IMG/VR virus record: IMGVR_UViG_3300044617_001250
Location: 1 to 39,878 of that record
Reading direction: 5' to 3' (one strand)
Source of the DNA: a virus
Length of the DNA stretch: 39,878 nt
In this document: piece by piece, positions 1 through 10,800 of the stretch
Position numbering within the stretch: the stretch's first letter is position 1
Layout: the number at the start of each line of letters is the position of its first letter
Notes under the pieces: generated by a model
What the model saw: the letters and a program-made list of their open reading frames with translations, nothing else
What the model was told of the DNA's origin: nothing
Database searches by the model: none
Translations under genes and position numbers: made by a program

Positions 1-79
1 AAAATGAGCACCGTTGACTTTCCGTTGAAAACTCCATGGATGACGGAATTATCAACGGAAAGTCAACGGTGCTCATTTT
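1..79. repeat. Perfect 28-bp inverted repeat at the left edge
   Basis: Positions 1-28 and 52-79 are exact reverse complements, separated by a 23-base spacer. Each arm starts or ends with four A or T and holds two copies of the 7-mer CCGTTGA/TCAACGG, so four copies lie in 79 bases. The stop codon of the tail-tip gene (73-75) is inside the right arm. It could be a bidirectional terminator at the end of the late operon, since the arms end in A and T tracts, but the stem is long and not very GC-rich. It could also be a fold-back assembly artefact, because it sits exactly at the edge of the window. Confidence 0.8.
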
Positions 80-3000
80 AAGATCTCCCAGTTGGCGTTG
101 GATGATGTCCCTCCCCAATTCTGGGACAGAACCAGCCTGCCCGAGCTATCAATTGGCGATTCAATAAGATCAAGGGTGAAGCCAGCGTTTTCGCTGGGAT
201 TTATGTCAGTAATCCTGTAAGTTTTAAGGTCTGAGCTGGTTTCCTTTATGGAAAAAATAGTCCCCTCTGGCTGCGCTGTTCCATCAGTCGCTACAACAAT
301 GCTTCCCTCCGCTGGGCTGTCTTCGGCTGTTCCACTCCAAACCAGGGCCGGATACGTGCCAGGCCCTATGTCTTGAGTTGCAACTAGAACACCGTCACTC
401 CTGATGATTCCAGTCTTAAACTCGCTATAGAAAGTCATTTCTACGGGGATTTGAACATAATCCCCTGGCCTAAGCGGAGAAAGAAGAGAATCCTGTGTAA
501 GCTCAATCGTGCAGCCATGAGTTGAAAGGCGACGAACTCTTGCTTTGTACTTGAGATAGTCAATTAAATGCTTTTCGTTTGTAGCGAAGTCTGAAAGGTC
601 AAACGATTGAATTGGATCGGAATCGGAAGACTTCGGATCCGCCTCCCTGACCAGAACTTCTCTTTCGTTCGGGAATATGCCAGGATTTGTTACGTTGCTG
701 ACCTTTCTTTCCTCTCTCCACTTGCCCGAAGCTTGAATTGGCCTGCGAGCCTCTTCTTCAACAGCAGCGAACGAGAAAGACTTGATCTGCAGCAGGCCAA
801 ACATCCCTTTGATGTCAACTTTTTGGCTCCAGTCTGTGTAGTTACCCGGTGTATAGGGAAAAAGCGGCTTAAGCACAAATTTTCCGTCGATCTCAAGGAA
901 CAGCAGAAGGTGTTGTTCGGCTGTTTGACTGATCCATTCGATGACATTTTGTGGTGTGTAGCCGATGTCGCAGAAATACCTGTTAGCATGGCACCAGTCT
1001 GCGGCCTCCTTGAAGGAGTCAAAATCTATTTGGTCATCGCTTACGTCTTCACCAGTTCCATAGATAGAATTTGTTAAAAGCTCTAGCGCTATATCTGGCA
1101 ATAGGTGGCTGGGGCCAAGTGTCAAATTATTCCTTAAGCGCCTGCAGTCTGGGAATCCAGCGTTGACGTAAGCGGAGTGCTGGCCAAGCTGCTGAAAAGT
1201 ATTTCCAGGAAGAATGTTGAGCCCGCCTGTTGCTATATCGGGATAAAGCGGAGTCGTGGTATTTTCGACAATCTCATTTATTGCAACAATCTCGTGCTCG
1301 GGGCCGCCCTCAGCGGTTGATGTCACTTCAGAAAAGACAAAGGTCTCAGCGAGTGCGCCAAAAACGTCCACAAACTGAGTTCTGTTATCACCGTCGTCAT
1401 CGGTGTATCCATAGCCCAAATCTCCGTATCCCTGGCTTGGTGCCTTGCGGACAGCAGGAAGCCTGAAAGGCTCATTCCCCGGCCCAACACCAATATCAGC
1501 GCCGCTGCCCTCCCTACCGTAAACCTGAAGCGTTACCCCGTTCCGAGTTTTGGTGATCAGGGTTGAGTTTGATTCCTGCTTCCCATCAATCAAGACATAA
1601 GTTCCGCTGGCGTTGCCTGATCTGATTTCCCAGCCAGAGAGGGGCTCTAGCTCAATCTCCCATTGGGCCACACTCGGAAACTGCAAGCGAATAGTGTTGA
1701 ACTGATTTTGCTGGCTAATGCCACGGAAGCAGTAGCACTGCTGAAATTCAATCCATGGGTCATTGGAGCCGCTAATGCGGACGCGAACCCTGAAAAACGA
1801 GTACCTCATTTGAGAGGTTGTTACGGCACCCGATGTATAGATATACTGCTTTAATGTTGCACCAGGGGAAACTGTGTCTCCTTTATAGTCAAGACAAGCC
1901 TTGTCGTCAGCGGCTCCATAAGATATTGTATCCCTGAAGTTGCAAAGACCGTTGATTCTAATCCCAAGGTTACTCCTTACAATAAGCTCAACAAGTTCCG
2001 TTGGGCGATTAGTTGTGATAGTTGCAATATCAATTCTGAACAGATGCGGGAAGTTTGTGCCCACATATCTTTGTGGCTGCTGGTCTTCATTTCCATCAAC
2101 ACGAAGATCAGCAAGATTCGTCAGTGCGACAACCCCTGGCCTGACGACGGTGAAGGTTGCTGTAATGCTTTGCCCTGGAGGGGGATCTTCTTCGCTCGGC
2201 TGTTCAAAACCGGCTTCGCTGTAGAAAACCTCACCATCGGGGCTGCGAGAGCTGCAAACAAGGAGGGCTGTGCCAAATTTATAGAGAGCGCCGAGTTGTA
2301 TAGAGTCGTCCCACTGCTCTTGCTTGCCAGCAATTGTAGATGCAACGTCAGCGGCCAGCTCACTGATCAGTTCGCTTTTGTTGATACGAGCGGTTACGGT
2401 TTTCCTTGAATCCACTGAGGACTGAACTTGATAGGCTGTCGTGCTTGAGCCGTAGTCAAGTGAAAATGTTTCATTGCCAAAGTCAATGTCGTAGTTTATC
2501 GGGATATTTTTGTTTTGCTTTACGCCAACCCTGTAGAAAACAGATGGCTCGTCATCGTTATCAACCGCGCTATTTACAAAAGTAAGCTTAAATCTTGAAT
2601 AAAGGAGCTGGGCTTTTTCTGCGTCTGTCAACCCTGATGCGCTGTACTGAAGTTTTGTGCTAAGTTCTACCTTTCTGCTTGATACATTAGTGATTGTAAC
2701 AACTGGACTAGAAACAACATTATCGCTCGCATTCAGCCACTGAATTCCACCAATAAGTGCAGACTGATTTATGGTCGGTACGTCTGCACCGAAAGAAAGA
2801 GAAGATGAAGAAGATGTTGAACTGTAATCGACACCAGTTGTAGCACTGCCAGATAAACGCTGAACTTCAACATCGACACTCCACGCGCCAGGGTCAAGGG
2901 CTTTACCAAAGTCAGTTTCTACATCGCTCGACCTGTCAAGAACATAGGTTAGCGTATTACCAATAGCGTTTGCATTGCCACTAATAAAACCAGAGCGAGT

Positions 3001-3948
3001 GGAAAAGAATGCTTTTGCTTTTCGCCTTTGAGCCGCAGCAACTTCATCGACTTGGCATTTTACCCTAGAATCGCCGTCATCACCCTTGGGCACCAGTTGC
3101 GCCTGGTACTTCGGCTTAATTACAGGGTTAACTCTGTAGCCAAGATTATTGCCAATTGGCGAGTGAACACCAAAAGCCGTGTTTGTCCCTGGCCTGCTTA
3201 CAGAGCAGAAGTCGGGGGCAAGGACACCATCAATTGATCGAACTTCAAAAACATCCCCGCCACCTTGGTTCTGAGCGTTGCCTGGATCAAGGTTTGCTTG
3301 CCTGCCTGCAATACGATTGACCGACTTTATGCGACCACCATTCGCTCTCAGATAAGCGGAATAGGAGGCACCGAGCTGCGTCCCATCGCCAAGGTTGTAA
3401 GCGTTCAATAGGTTATTGCCAATAGCAAAACCATTTGGATCAACTTCGCTAACACCCCCATCGCTAATCAGAAAAATCAGCCTAAGAAGCTGCCTGCCAT
3501 TTATGGTTTGTATCTGGCTCCAAAGAAGCGGCGTGTTTACCCTGATACCGCCATAAGTGACACCACCAATCGTTTCGCGCAATGCAAAAACAATCGGCAT
3601 TCGCTCGCCAATCGGCGCAACATCCTGTAGCGCGTCAAAGCCGTCCCTCGGGGCATACCGGCGGCCATCGCTGATCGTCTTCCCCTCCCTGGCGACCGGC
3701 TTCAGGCGCCCAGGAGCGGCATCACTGGGCCGGAAGAACTGGGCAACGATGGTCAGGCCAACGCTGATGGCAGAGGAGACCAGAGCGATGATCGCCAGGG
3801 TCTCGGCACCAGTGCCTGCCACGACAGCGGGTTGAGGCCCCTCGGCGGCCTTCTTGGCGGCCTCCCAGTAGAAGCGCTTGACATCCTCCGGCCTCATGCC
3901 CAGCAGGCGCCCCAGCCGGTAGTGCATGGGCAGAAGATGTGGCTTCAC
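73..3948 (-). CDS. Tail-tip/central hub protein, J-like (host specificity)
   Basis: A 1,291-residue protein that is the last gene of the leftward virion module, directly after the L-like and K-like tail genes. That is the place of lambda gpJ, the hub and receptor-binding protein at the tail tip. Residues about 47-72 form a hydrophobic stretch (LAIIALVSSAISVG) followed by a Pro/Arg-rich linker, as in many J-like proteins. Around residues 1,010-1,130 is the segment QHLLLFLEIDGKF, then LKPLFPY, which fits the conserved hub region of the family. The middle is rich in Ser/Thr/Gly and beta-type sequence. The start ATG overlaps the stop of the preceding gene (ATGA), so translation is probably coupled. 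The assignment rests mainly on position, length and the hub-like segment. Confidence 0.75.
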   Translation of the reverse strand: MKPHLLPMHYRLGRLLGMRPEDVKRFYWEAAKKAAEGPQPAVVAGTGAETLAIIALVSSAISVGLTIVAQFFRPSDAAPGRLKPVAREGKTISDGRRYAPRDGFDALQDVAPIGERMPIVFALRETIGGVTYGGIRVNTPLLWSQIQTINGRQLLRLIFLISDGGVSEVDPNGFAIGNNLLNAYNLGDGTQLGASYSAYLRANGGRIKSVNRIAGRQANLDPGNAQNQGGGDVFEVRSIDGVLAPDFCSVSRPGTNTAFGVHSPIGNNLGYRVNPVIKPKYQAQLVPKGDDGDSRVKCQVDEVAAAQRRKAKAFFSTRSGFISGNANAIGNTLTYVLDRSSDVETDFGKALDPGAWSVDVEVQRLSGSATTGVDYSSTSSSSSLSFGADVPTINQSALIGGIQWLNASDNVVSSPVVTITNVSSRKVELSTKLQYSASGLTDAEKAQLLYSRFKLTFVNSAVDNDDEPSVFYRVGVKQNKNIPINYDIDFGNETFSLDYGSSTTAYQVQSSVDSRKTVTARINKSELISELAADVASTIAGKQEQWDDSIQLGALYKFGTALLVCSSRSPDGEVFYSEAGFEQPSEEDPPPGQSITATFTVVRPGVVALTNLADLRVDGNEDQQPQRYVGTNFPHLFRIDIATITTNRPTELVELIVRSNLGIRINGLCNFRDTISYGAADDKACLDYKGDTVSPGATLKQYIYTSGAVTTSQMRYSFFRVRVRISGSNDPWIEFQQCYCFRGISQQNQFNTIRLQFPSVAQWEIELEPLSGWEIRSGNASGTYVLIDGKQESNSTLITKTRNGVTLQVYGREGSGADIGVGPGNEPFRLPAVRKAPSQGYGDLGYGYTDDDGDNRTQFVDVFGALAETFVFSEVTSTAEGGPEHEIVAINEIVENTTTPLYPDIATGGLNILPGNTFQQLGQHSAYVNAGFPDCRRLRNNLTLGPSHLLPDIALELLTNSIYGTGEDVSDDQIDFDSFKEAADWCHANRYFCDIGYTPQNVIEWISQTAEQHLLLFLEIDGKFVLKPLFPYTPGNYTDWSQKVDIKGMFGLLQIKSFSFAAVEEEARRPIQASGKWREERKVSNVTNPGIFPNEREVLVREADPKSSDSDPIQSFDLSDFATNEKHLIDYLKYKARVRRLSTHGCTIELTQDSLLSPLRPGDYVQIPVEMTFYSEFKTGIIRSDGVLVATQDIGPGTYPALVWSGTAEDSPAEGSIVVATDGTAQPEGTIFSIKETSSDLKTYRITDINPSENAGFTLDLIESPIDSSGRLVLSQNWGGTSSNANWEILK

Positions 3949-4352
3949 TGCTTGAACTTCCTGAATTGAAACTTTGGCAGTCCGGGTGTAGATAGCGGTA
4001 GCCAGATCACACCCTTTCTTGCATGAATCATAACAATGCCCAGCGATCCGCCTGTTTCAATCAGTGTTGAAACGCCAAGTCTTGGGTGATCGGGTCTTGG
4101 CTTGTTGCGGTGGAGGGTAACTGCAAATGGCTCAGGGCCATCAACAGCAACCGTCATTCTGTTCCAGATTGCCTCAAGAGAGCCCCAGAGGCCAGCTCTT
4201 GCCATCTCAATCCAGCTTGGGTCAAGCTTTGGGGCAAAAGCACCACCCTCTTCAAGAAGTGCAAAACAAAGGAGGAGGCAATCTGCGGCTTTACCGTCTC
4301 TTGGGTCAGCTCCAAATCCATGTTTGAGCCCAAGGTAGTCATGCAGGCTCAT
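3945..4352 (-). CDS. Tail-assembly protein, K-like (possible NlpC/P60 fold)
   Basis: A 135-residue protein between the L-like and J-like genes, the place of lambda gpK and its NlpC/P60 cysteine peptidase. Near the N-terminus, YLGLKHGFG is followed by DGKAADCLLLC, so Cys25 sits at the start of a helix as in the NlpC/P60 catalytic Cys. His89 in DHPRLGV could be the catalytic His, and IVMIHARKGV (His110) matches the family's FIHA..G pattern. Seen: the residues and the order of genes. Inferred: peptidase fold and a role in tail-tip assembly or local cell-wall cleavage during entry. It lacks the N-terminal JAB-type domain of lambda gpK. It overlaps both neighbours by ATGA. Confidence 0.5.
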   Translation of the reverse strand: MSLHDYLGLKHGFGADPRDGKAADCLLLCFALLEEGGAFAPKLDPSWIEMARAGLWGSLEAIWNRMTVAVDGPEPFAVTLHRNKPRPDHPRLGVSTLIETGGSLGIVMIHARKGVIWLPLSTPGLPKFQFRKFKQ

Positions 4353-4837
4353 ACGCTAATGGTCCCGCTTGTTGGCAGTGCTCCAACCATAAACTGAGAA
4401 AGAGGTCTGCCGCCAACTATAGCATTAGCCGTGTCAAGAGGGCTCGACAGCTGTAAAACGGAATACCCAGGCTTGCCAATTTCAATGTTGCCTTCAATGC
4501 GGCAGGACCAAAACTGCTTGGTTATCAGTGCAAGTTCTTGATCGCTCTGTGTATCAACCTCAACTGAGGCGATTTCCACCAGCCACCTATTTGAGTCCGC
4601 TTCCCAAAAAATGTTCTGAACAAGGGTGTTAGAGGGGCAGACAATTGCACCTCTGCCACGCTCGCCCCCTTGCCTGCCGCCACCGCCTGAGACACCAAGC
4701 GGGGCAAAATTGTAATCTACACCTTGGTACTGTCTTGTTTCGTTGATGTAATAGTTCTGGTAGGCGAATGGCAGATAAGGGCCTCCACGACGCTCCTTGA
4801 AGCGAATGTAACTAACAATTGCAAAATCACTTTTCAC
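4349..4837 (-). CDS. Minor tail protein, L-like
   Basis: A 162-residue protein with a GTG start two bases beyond the tape-measure stop. It lies between tape measure and K-like protein, where siphoviruses keep the tail-tip protein L or its equivalent. The C-terminal half has a beta-type pattern and ends with VLQLSSPLDTANA and LPTSGTISV, which I associate with short minor tail proteins of cyanophages. A Gly/Arg-rich loop (GVSGGGGRQGGERGRG) lies at about residues 48-63. It has only two cysteines (in VCPS and SCRI), so the Fe-S cluster of lambda gpL is not expected. Function is inferred from position. Confidence 0.5.
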   Translation of the reverse strand: MKSDFAIVSYIRFKERRGGPYLPFAYQNYYINETRQYQGVDYNFAPLGVSGGGGRQGGERGRGAIVCPSNTLVQNIFWEADSNRWLVEIASVEVDTQSDQELALITKQFWSCRIEGNIEIGKPGYSVLQLSSPLDTANAIVGGRPLSQFMVGALPTSGTISV

Positions 4838-4838
4838 T

Positions 4839-7800
4839 TCAGAGTCCGATGCGCTTACGGGTCTTCAGGCTATCAGCAAGTTCGCGGATTGTCTGCGCCC
4901 TCGCAGCCTTCGCGGTCCTTGCGTTGGACTCCTCAAGCTGGTCAGGGGTGACAAACTCATACTGATTGACTCGCTGGGTTTCATACTTGATCGGGGGCAG
5001 CTCGCGTGGGTTTGCGGCGACCCGCTCAAGGCGATCAATCTCCCTTGTGGTCTCACTGCGCTGGTATGGCACGGATCGGCCATAGGACAGAGGTGCGCCA
5101 GATTGATCGTAGTCAGACTCCGAAGAGAACCCGCCAGACTCCTTGCGAGAGTACCTGCCAGCAGGAACCGGAGGACTGTTTTTGTCATCAAGTCCTGGGA
5201 CATATAGATCATCTAGGTCATCGTTTGAGATGATCGTCCCCGGCTTATCAGGAACCCACAGCTCCATTCCCTCTTCCCCGATCCAGGCTGGCTCGTTGGG
5301 GGTAGGTCTGCCACCATCCGCAAAACCTTTCAAGCCAAACATGTTACCAAAGCCGCCTATGCCAGAAGCGACGCTGGAGATGCCACCAAAGATGGAGGCG
5401 ATGCCCATCAGGGTGTTGTAGGTGCCACCCTTGCCGATCATCTGGGCGCCGCCAATACCCATCGCAACACCGCTTAGGGTTTGGATGCTTGCGCCAGCGA
5501 ACTGGCCAATCTTCTTCAGCCTTTCGGACTCTTGATTGGCTGTCCTCTCCGCAGTCGATCCGGCCCTTTCCTGTGTGCTGGCGCTTTGGCCAAGGCTTGC
5601 ATTCCACATTTCAGTGGACTGGGATGCGCTAAGAAGCTTCTGGTCGAGCTGATAAACAGATTCTCCAACCTTGGAGAATTGGCCATTTAGATCAATCGTC
5701 GTAAAGCCAAGCTCGCTAAGCTGCCCCTCATATTTGAGTATCCCGTTGAGGGGCGAACCTTCACCGCTGGGCATGGATTGCTGAGCAGTAGAAAGCTGGC
5801 TCATGCGATTGTTGACAAGTTCCACAAGAATTTCGCTCATGTCAGGGCGCATTGCCTTGTCTGCTGCGGGTCCAACTGCGCCCAGTGGGGCTTTATTCTT
5901 GACCCAATCCAGTGCGTCAAGTCCAAAACCCTCCACCTCTTTTAGTGAATTCAGCGAATTAAGGTCTTTCTCGACAGCGACCTTAAATCTTTCGTAGTTC
6001 TCAACGGCACCCTTCACGACCTGTGGAAGGATCCCCTGCACCTGCTCAACGGCAAACAGTTCATCGGGTCCGCCCATCCCGGTGAAGGCGCCGGGGAGGG
6101 AAGACTGAGGACCTCTGTTCATTGAAGCAGGCGAACCGTATATCGCTTTGCGCAGTCTGTCGCTTGGGTCGAGCAGGTTTCCTGCGGGACCTCTTTGCTG
6201 CTTCCACCATTCATAATGAAGATGGCTGTTATTCCCGCCACCTGGCCGAATATCAGGGGTTATGACGCCAATTTGCTGACCAGCCGCAACAGACTGACCG
6301 GCTTCTACGCCAGGGGTCATGTGTCCATAGACTCCCAGCCTGTCGCTGTTGGCGTAACGAAGAACAACTGCATCGCCAGCTTTGCCGAAGCCCCTAATAA
6401 TGCTTTCGACTACAGCAGCCTCCATTGCGTGAATCGTGGTGCCAACGTCCACCCCAACGTCCCGCCCTTGATGTCCACGTCCAGCACCAAGCCCCTCGTT
6501 CCAGTTGGGCGGCAAACCGCTGCTCTGGGGGCCTACCGGGCTTACAGGAGAGAGATTGCTGAATTGGGTAATCTGCTGAGAAGCGGGAATTCCGCTTAGT
6601 CCAGGTCCCGGCACGATGCCATTAGCAGCCTGCGGCTGAACAGGTAGAGCGGCTGGGGCATTCTTGAGGAAGTGGTCTTTTATCGCCTTGAGGTCAGTGT
6701 AAATCTTCTCGTTAAGGTTGTTGATTGAATCAAGGGGCTTCAGCAGTGGATTCTTTTCGGCCTCAAAGCCAAGAAACTTCGCCATGTCCTTGAACATTTT
6801 TTCCTGCATTGGACGCAGGGTAAATTCAAGGATCAAGTCAAGAGCCCTATCCGCCGTGCTCTCCAAGAAGGTCTTAAGAGACTTGATCAAGCCCTCACCC
6901 TTGAGAAGCTCTTTGTTGAAGCTAATGAACGAATCAGTCCAGCCAGCTGCAAGATCGTTCAAGGCGTTGAGCGCCTCAAGCTTCTCCCTAAGCCTGTCAG
7001 TATTTGCCGCAGCCTCAAGAAGCCTGGTATTCAGTTCTGGATTGACTTGGATGCCACCAGACTCATTGATACGCTGAAGTTCTTTTTCATAAGCTGACGT
7101 GGGGCCAAGGAGATCGTTAATCGAGCCTTTGAGCTGATCAATCTCACCTGTGTAGCCACTTATGGCATCGTTGTAGAACCTTTGCGTAGGGGCAAGTTCC
7201 TCTAGTGCAATCTGTGCCTTGCGGTATCCCTCAAGCAGCTTCTCCAGCTCTGGGGTAACTGGGCGCTTTTGTCGAGCAAAGGAATTGCGAAGTTCTTCGT
7301 AGGATTGGTCAACGCCATCAATGATCGGTTTCAGGTCTCCGACCGCCACTCCATATTCCTTGACTGCATCAGACAGTGATGTGGCGAGCTGCCTGCCAGC
7401 GGTGAGCGCAATTCTGTCAAGTTGATTGACTAACTCTTGGGCATCCCCAGCTTTCACTAGGGCAACAAGCTGGTCTTCAAGCTCTTGGAATTGCCTGCTA
7501 AGAGCGACACCCCTTGCGAAGGCCCTATCAACGCCAGCAGTGCTTACGGATTTAGCTGAAATTGGCGCAACAGGGCGAATTTGCGCAGGAGGGGGCATGG
7601 CCTCCACCTCCTTGATCATGCCCAGGATTTCGTCAGTCGCTTTCCTGGTCTCCGCAACTCTCGTTTCCAGCACCTTTACTTGCGCATCTAGCACCGGGTT
7701 GCTCGGCAGGGAAGCGTTGCGCGTTCTCAGCGCCTCAAGGTCGATTTCATCCTGACTCCGCGAAAGAACAAGCTCCCTGGTAGTTGCCTTTAACTTAAGC

Positions 7801-10800
7801 GAGGCAATCTTCTTCTCAAATTCAAAAGTGTTCTTTGCCGCGTCCTCGTTTCTCCTGGCGATGTTCAGATTGATAGCCTGAATTTTCTCGTTTGTATCAA
7901 GATTTAACCTTGACACACTCTTGGCAATGTCAATTTTGAACTTACCAATCTCAATCTCTTGGTTAGCAAGGTCAAGCTCAAACTGTGCGCGGCGCTGCTC
8001 AATCTGGTCTTGCGCGGAAAGCTGAGCACCGAGATAGGTGCTAACAGCATCAGCAAGGCTGGATGCAAGCTCGTCACCAGCAAGCTCGCCCTGAATCGCA
8101 AGAGCAGCATTCCTGAATTGAGCCTGACGGATCTCGCCCTGCTTAACGATCAGGTCAATCTCTTTCTGCTTATTTTCTTGATTGATCTGAGAGACCCTAT
8201 TCTCTACGCTTTCACGAATGTCCGCAATCTGACGCTCGTAGTCACGGCGGGCTTCAAAAGCTTGGCGATCAATATCTTCCTGCTCTCTCTTGGCAGCAAC
8301 AATGCGCTGCTCAAAGCCTTTCAGGATGTCAATGCTTTCAAGCTCTCTGGAGACAGCCTGGAGATCGCGCTGGGCGCGAGAGACCTCAACTTCGGCCTCC
8401 CTTATCGCAGCCGACCTCTTCTCCTCCTCTGTCTGGGGAGTAGATGGGACAAAAGCCTCAAACTTGGCAAGAATTGCGGAGAGCTGGCCAAGTGTGGCAA
8501 TGCGGGCAACTTCTCCCTCGTCTGGCTCAAGATTTTGAGTGCCAAGCAGAGGAGACCTTACACGGAAGGGATTGAGTTGCCCTGCTTGAGCGACAGCCCC
8601 CAGAGTCTCTTGACGAAGTTGTTGAGCCCTCTCTGGCGGCAGCTGCTGTAACAAGAGCCCATATCTGTTGACCTTGTTGCCCTCTTCGACAACTCCAGAA
8701 ACCCAGTTGAGCAGTGCTGCAAGAGGGCCGGAAACAGCTTCTTGGATTTGAATACCAAGCTCAGCCATTGCACGCTTCATGCGATCACCAGCGTCAGCTG
8801 CGGCGCGAAGCCTGGAAACACCTTCTCCGCCAAGTTTTCTATTCAGCTCCGCCTGAATGATCGAATATGCAGCGGTTTTCTCGCCACCTTGAATCAGGCT
8901 TTCAACCAGCTTCTCCTGAGTCCGACTTGCAAGCAGTCCAGCTTCCTTGATCTGATCAAAGTTCCCCGTCAGGTCGCGGAGCATGTCCCCCGTGTCCTGA
9001 GCCGCCTGCATCAAGTTGTCAGCCGCCGTGCCAATCGCCGTGCCAGTCAGGGACAGGCCGAAGCCCAGCATCCCGCCAGCAGCACCGCCAAGAGCACCAC
9101 CAGCAGCACCACCAGCAGCCGCTCCAATGCCCTGCCCGAACAGGAGGGGGAACGCACCACCAATCAGGCCCTCGCTGGCCGCCCTGCCGCCCCTGACGCC
9201 TAACCGGCGGGTCAGGAAGTCGGCATCGGGATCAGTTCTTTGGATCTGGCGATTGACCCGAGCAATCGTGTCACCGATCTGATCGAAGCCTTTGTCAGTA
9301 GTCCGCATTCCAGCGCGAACCATTGTCAGAGTTTCCGATAGCAGCTCAAGCTCTCTTGTAGAAGCCTTGGAGACTTTCGCAAGATCATTTAGGCCCAGTT
9401 GTTGACCGGCCTTGCCAGCCGTAGCTCCAGTGCCAACGCTGCGGTTGAAGGTCTGAACGATTTGCTCAATTGCGCCTTCGGCACTCCTGCCGCCCATCAG
9501 CACGCGACCGGCACCGCCAGACTCTCGAATATCGCCAAGAAGACCAGAGAGAGTGTCCCGCCTGATACGTGGAAGATTCTCGCCGGAAATCTTTCTGAGC
9601 TTTGACTGCTTTTCCTGCTCTGCTGTTACAGATTTTTCGGCTGCAACCAAGGAACGAACGGCCTCAAGCTCGCGCTCAAGCTCTTGCAGATTATCTCTTG
9701 TAAGCTGGAAAGTAGACTGTTTGGCATTGTTTATCGCATTTTGCAGGTTTGCCTTGGTTTGTGCTACATTGACACCCTTCAGCTCAAGAGTGTTAAGCTG
9801 CTCCTGAAGCACTCGACTGGAATTGAGCGCCTTGCTTAGTCGGGTCTGAGCCTCTGCCGGGTCAATTGCGCCGCCCGCAGCCTTCTTGCTGGCAGCCATT
9901 CCAGCCCTTGTAGCCGCCAGCGCCTCTGCGCTCACTTTCGCGGCACGCTCAAATTCACGGAAATTGCCAGCCTGCTCAAGGGCGGGCAGTCTGCCAATAA
10001 ACATCTCGGCCCGCTGGAAGCTGACACCCTTGGCTCCAGCAGCGCGAAGCTCGTTGAGCTGCCTTTCTAGTTTTTCGAGCTTGAGAGTTCTGCTGACTTC
10101 CGCATCGAGCGCATCTTCCCTCTGGGAGGCAAGGGCAACCGCTGCTTTGCTCTGCTTTTCATTTTCCCTTGTAACAGCTTTGGAGGCATTTACTCTCTTT
10201 TTCTCCTGCGATTCAACTGACTTAGCAAGGCCAAGCTCTCGACCAAGCACCTCAACCCGCCTATTGGCAATATCCAACAGTTCACTGGCTCTTGCGGGGT
10301 CGCCAAAAGCTGCCTCAGAGGAGGCTCGGTTGATGATCTTCTGGAGGGAGGTTGTTTTTCCGCCTACAGGAGCTGCGAGCTGGCGAGGATCAACACCTTT
10401 TGTCGTGAGCTGGCGAAGCTTGAATTCGGCATCCTGTGCGCCCTTGGTTGCAGCGGCCCTTGCTTTGTCGGCGGCGGCAACATCTCTCGATGCCGAAGCT
10501 TGAAGCCTGGAGGCAGAGGCAGCGTCAAGGAGGGAGGCAGAGGCTCGCGCAGCAACACGGTCGAACTCGCCTAGATTGCCGCCCTGCTCAAGGCCGGGAA
10601 GTTTTCCGATGAGACCTTGAGCGCGTTGCAGGGCTGGTCCGCCTACGCCAGCGGCTGTCAGCTCCCCAAGCTTTCTTTGTAGGCCCAGGAGTTTATTGGT
10701 TCTAGCCGTTTGGCCGTCAAGAGCATCTTGCTCAAGCTTGTTGCGCTTCGCTACTTGTGTAATTACCGCTCTTTCCGCGCTCACAAAGGAGCGGGTATTG

